Source: Barnesiella sp. WM24
GTDB taxonomy: Bacteria; Bacteroidota; Bacteroidia; Bacteroidales; Muribaculaceae
Assembly (NCBI RefSeq): GCF_004570975.1
Contig: NZ_SPPC01000010.1
Location: 1-64,000, forward strand
DNA: 64,000 nucleotides
Direction: 5' to 3'
Of this stretch, positions 62,870-64,000 are shown piece after piece. How positions within the stretch are numbered: the first letter of the stretch is position 1; every line of letters starts with the position of its first letter. Below the pieces are notes generated by a model. It saw only the letters and a list, made by a program, of their open reading frames with translations, was not told the origin of the DNA and ran no database searches. Made by a program: the position numbers and the translations under genes.

Positions 62870-64000
62870 TCATTTGTTGGATGTAAATCGGTAGATGGCA
62901 AATGTCTTTGCCGGCAGCACGGTCGTCCAGTCGGCAGCGTTATCAACAGCAATCCGCTCGATAGCCGGCTCGATGAGTTGGGGGCGGTCAAGGGTGTTTT
63001 CCGCGTCATCGTCGGCATGCAGGGTTGTGACGGTCACCGAGTCGGGGGCAACTCCCTTTTTCAGCCCCTTTACTTTAAGGTTAAGGTCGAGAGGCTTGTC
63101 GCTCACGTTGACTGCCTTTATGATGTAGCTGCCGTCGGCATTATCTTTGACTGCCGAGGCATAGAGTCCGTTGTCGCCTGTCGCGGGCTTTCCGTCGACG
63201 GTAAGTTTTGCGGTGTGAGTGCCTTTGTTGTCGGAATACAGTTTCTGCACGTGGTAGCTCGCTGTCTTTACGGAGCGCAGGTTGTCATACCATATCATGT
63301 CGGGTCGCCACTGCCATCCCTCCACGTGGGCGAAAAGCGGTGCATAGGTCGCCATCTCCACTATGTCGGCGTTGCGTTCAAGTCCGGTCATGAATGCCGC
63401 TTCCAGTAGGGCGGCGTTGAAATGGTTGCGCTTCTTTCCGTCGCCGTGGCAGGCATATTCACCGGCAAATACTTTCGGCCCTTTGCGCGAATAGGAGTCA
63501 TAGCGGTCGGCTGATGAGACAAACCATTTTTCCGGACGGTAGAAATGCTCGTCTACAAGATCGGCGCCGAGGCGTGACATCTCTTTCCACAGCATGTCAA
63601 AGTCGCTGCCGTCGGGCGACGGTCCTGAGGAGCCTACTATCTTTATCTCGGGATATTTATGGCGTATAGCCTTGATAAACGGATTGAGGCGAACGATAAA
63701 TTCCTCGCCCCATTGTTCGTTGCCGATGCCTATATAGCGCAGTCCGAAAGGAGCGGGATGTCCCATGTCGGCACGCACCTTGCCCCAGACGGTAGTGGTG
63801 TCGCCATTGGCAAATTCAATCAGGTCGAGGGCGTCGTCAATATAAGGCTGAAGGCTGTCGACTGCTACGTGACATGCCTCGTCGTTGTTCTGATACTGGC
63901 AGGCGAGTCCTACGCTCACTACCGGAAGCGGCGCCGCACCCATGTCTTCGCAGAGCTGGAAAAACTCGAAAAATCCGAGTCCGCCGCTCTGGTAGTAGTC
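62870..64000 (-). CDS. Alpha-L-arabinofuranosidase, GH51 family, 5' end outside window
   Basis: The frame is open to the window edge and encodes at least 376 residues of the C-terminal part. GH51-type core: [20 protein letters not shown], acid/base Glu in [12 protein letters not shown], and a nucleophile candidate Glu in [12 protein letters not shown]-terminal beta-sandwich domain follows ([16 protein letters not shown]). The catalytic surroundings differ from the adjacent gene, so the two may act on different linkages. The true start lies beyond 64000. Confidence 0.88.
   Translation of the reverse strand, partial: DYYQSGGLGFFEFFQLCEDMGAAPLPVVSVGLACQYQNNDEACHVAVDSLQPYIDDALDLIEFANGDTTTVWGKVRADMGHPAPFGLRYIGIGNEQWGEEFIVRLNPFIKAIRHKYPEIKIVGSSGPSPDGSDFDMLWKEMSRLGADLVDEHFYRPEKWFVSSADRYDSYSRKGPKVFAGEYACHGDGKKRNHFNAALLEAAFMTGLERNADIVEMATYAPLFAHVEGWQWRPDMIWYDNLRSVKTASYHVQKLYSDNKGTHTAKLTVDGKPATGDNGLYASAVKDNADGSYIIKAVNVSDKPLDLNLKVKGLKKGVAPDSVTVTTLHADDDAENTLDRPQLIEPAIERIAVDNAADWTTVLPAKTFAIYRFTSNK

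Overview
The window looks like chromosome of a gut Bacteroidales, most likely Muribaculaceae. Evidence: a SusC/SusD pair, SPII lipoproteins with short signal peptides, Por-type C-terminal sorting tails, DUF2851/DUF3256/DUF721 housekeeping neighbours, many -7 boxes of the Bacteroidetes form TAnnTTTG (often TAACTTTG or TAATTTTG), and a near absence of Shine-Dalgarno sequences. The family assignment is inference; no rRNA is present.

Layout. 1-5650 is accessory DNA: a 5'-truncated Ig-like repeat protein with four 261-bp repeats, another truncated ORF, an orphan sorting-tail remnant, an intact archaeal-type ATPase (AAA plus DUF234 nuclease-like domain), and about 900 bp of non-coding, partly duplicated sequence. 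5655-20326 is a 14.7-kb integrative mobilizable element. It is bounded by 22-bp direct repeats (21/22 identical), with the right one about 70 bp from a tRNA-Phe. It carries a tyrosine recombinase, a DUF3800 two-gene module, a TPR regulator / small membrane protein / outer-membrane barrel module (the last two damaged), relaxase, MobC-like and DUF3408 proteins, primase, RepA-like ATPase and an HTH protein. It also holds a candidate oriT, a candidate small RNA and several related hairpins.

20394-24826 is core: tRNA-Phe and the lysS-gpsA-pgi operon. 25119-32725 is a SusC/SusD locus with two extra surface lipoproteins and no enzyme. 32726-33897 holds a candidate small RNA and a 163-bp tandem repeat array rich in nested palindromes. 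33898-43036 carries a split lysine exporter, DUF721-recF-rlmN, DUF2851, a NamZ-like muramidase with a sodium symporter and a WYL regulator, then a queuosine-precursor transporter preceded by a recognisable preQ1-I riboswitch. 43166-49434 is a long minus-strand run: der, a DEAD helicase, DUF3256, xseA, xseB and a CDF metal exporter. 49700-53180 is a mixed, more AT-rich stretch: a DUF6624-like lipoprotein with a small Rossmann-like partner, a PAS-LuxR regulator, and a K+-channel-like protein with a non-canonical filter.

53304-60146 begins with nfo and pdxA and continues into an inositol-lipid cluster: nucleotidyltransferase, ATP-grasp-like protein, CDP-alcohol phosphatidyltransferase, HAD phosphatase and inositol-3-phosphate synthase. 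Ino1 would make inositol-1-phosphate, the transferase would join it to CDP-diacylglycerol, and the HAD enzyme could dephosphorylate the product. A structured leader and small lipoprotein follow. The window ends in two tandem GH51 arabinofuranosidases, the second cut by the window edge.
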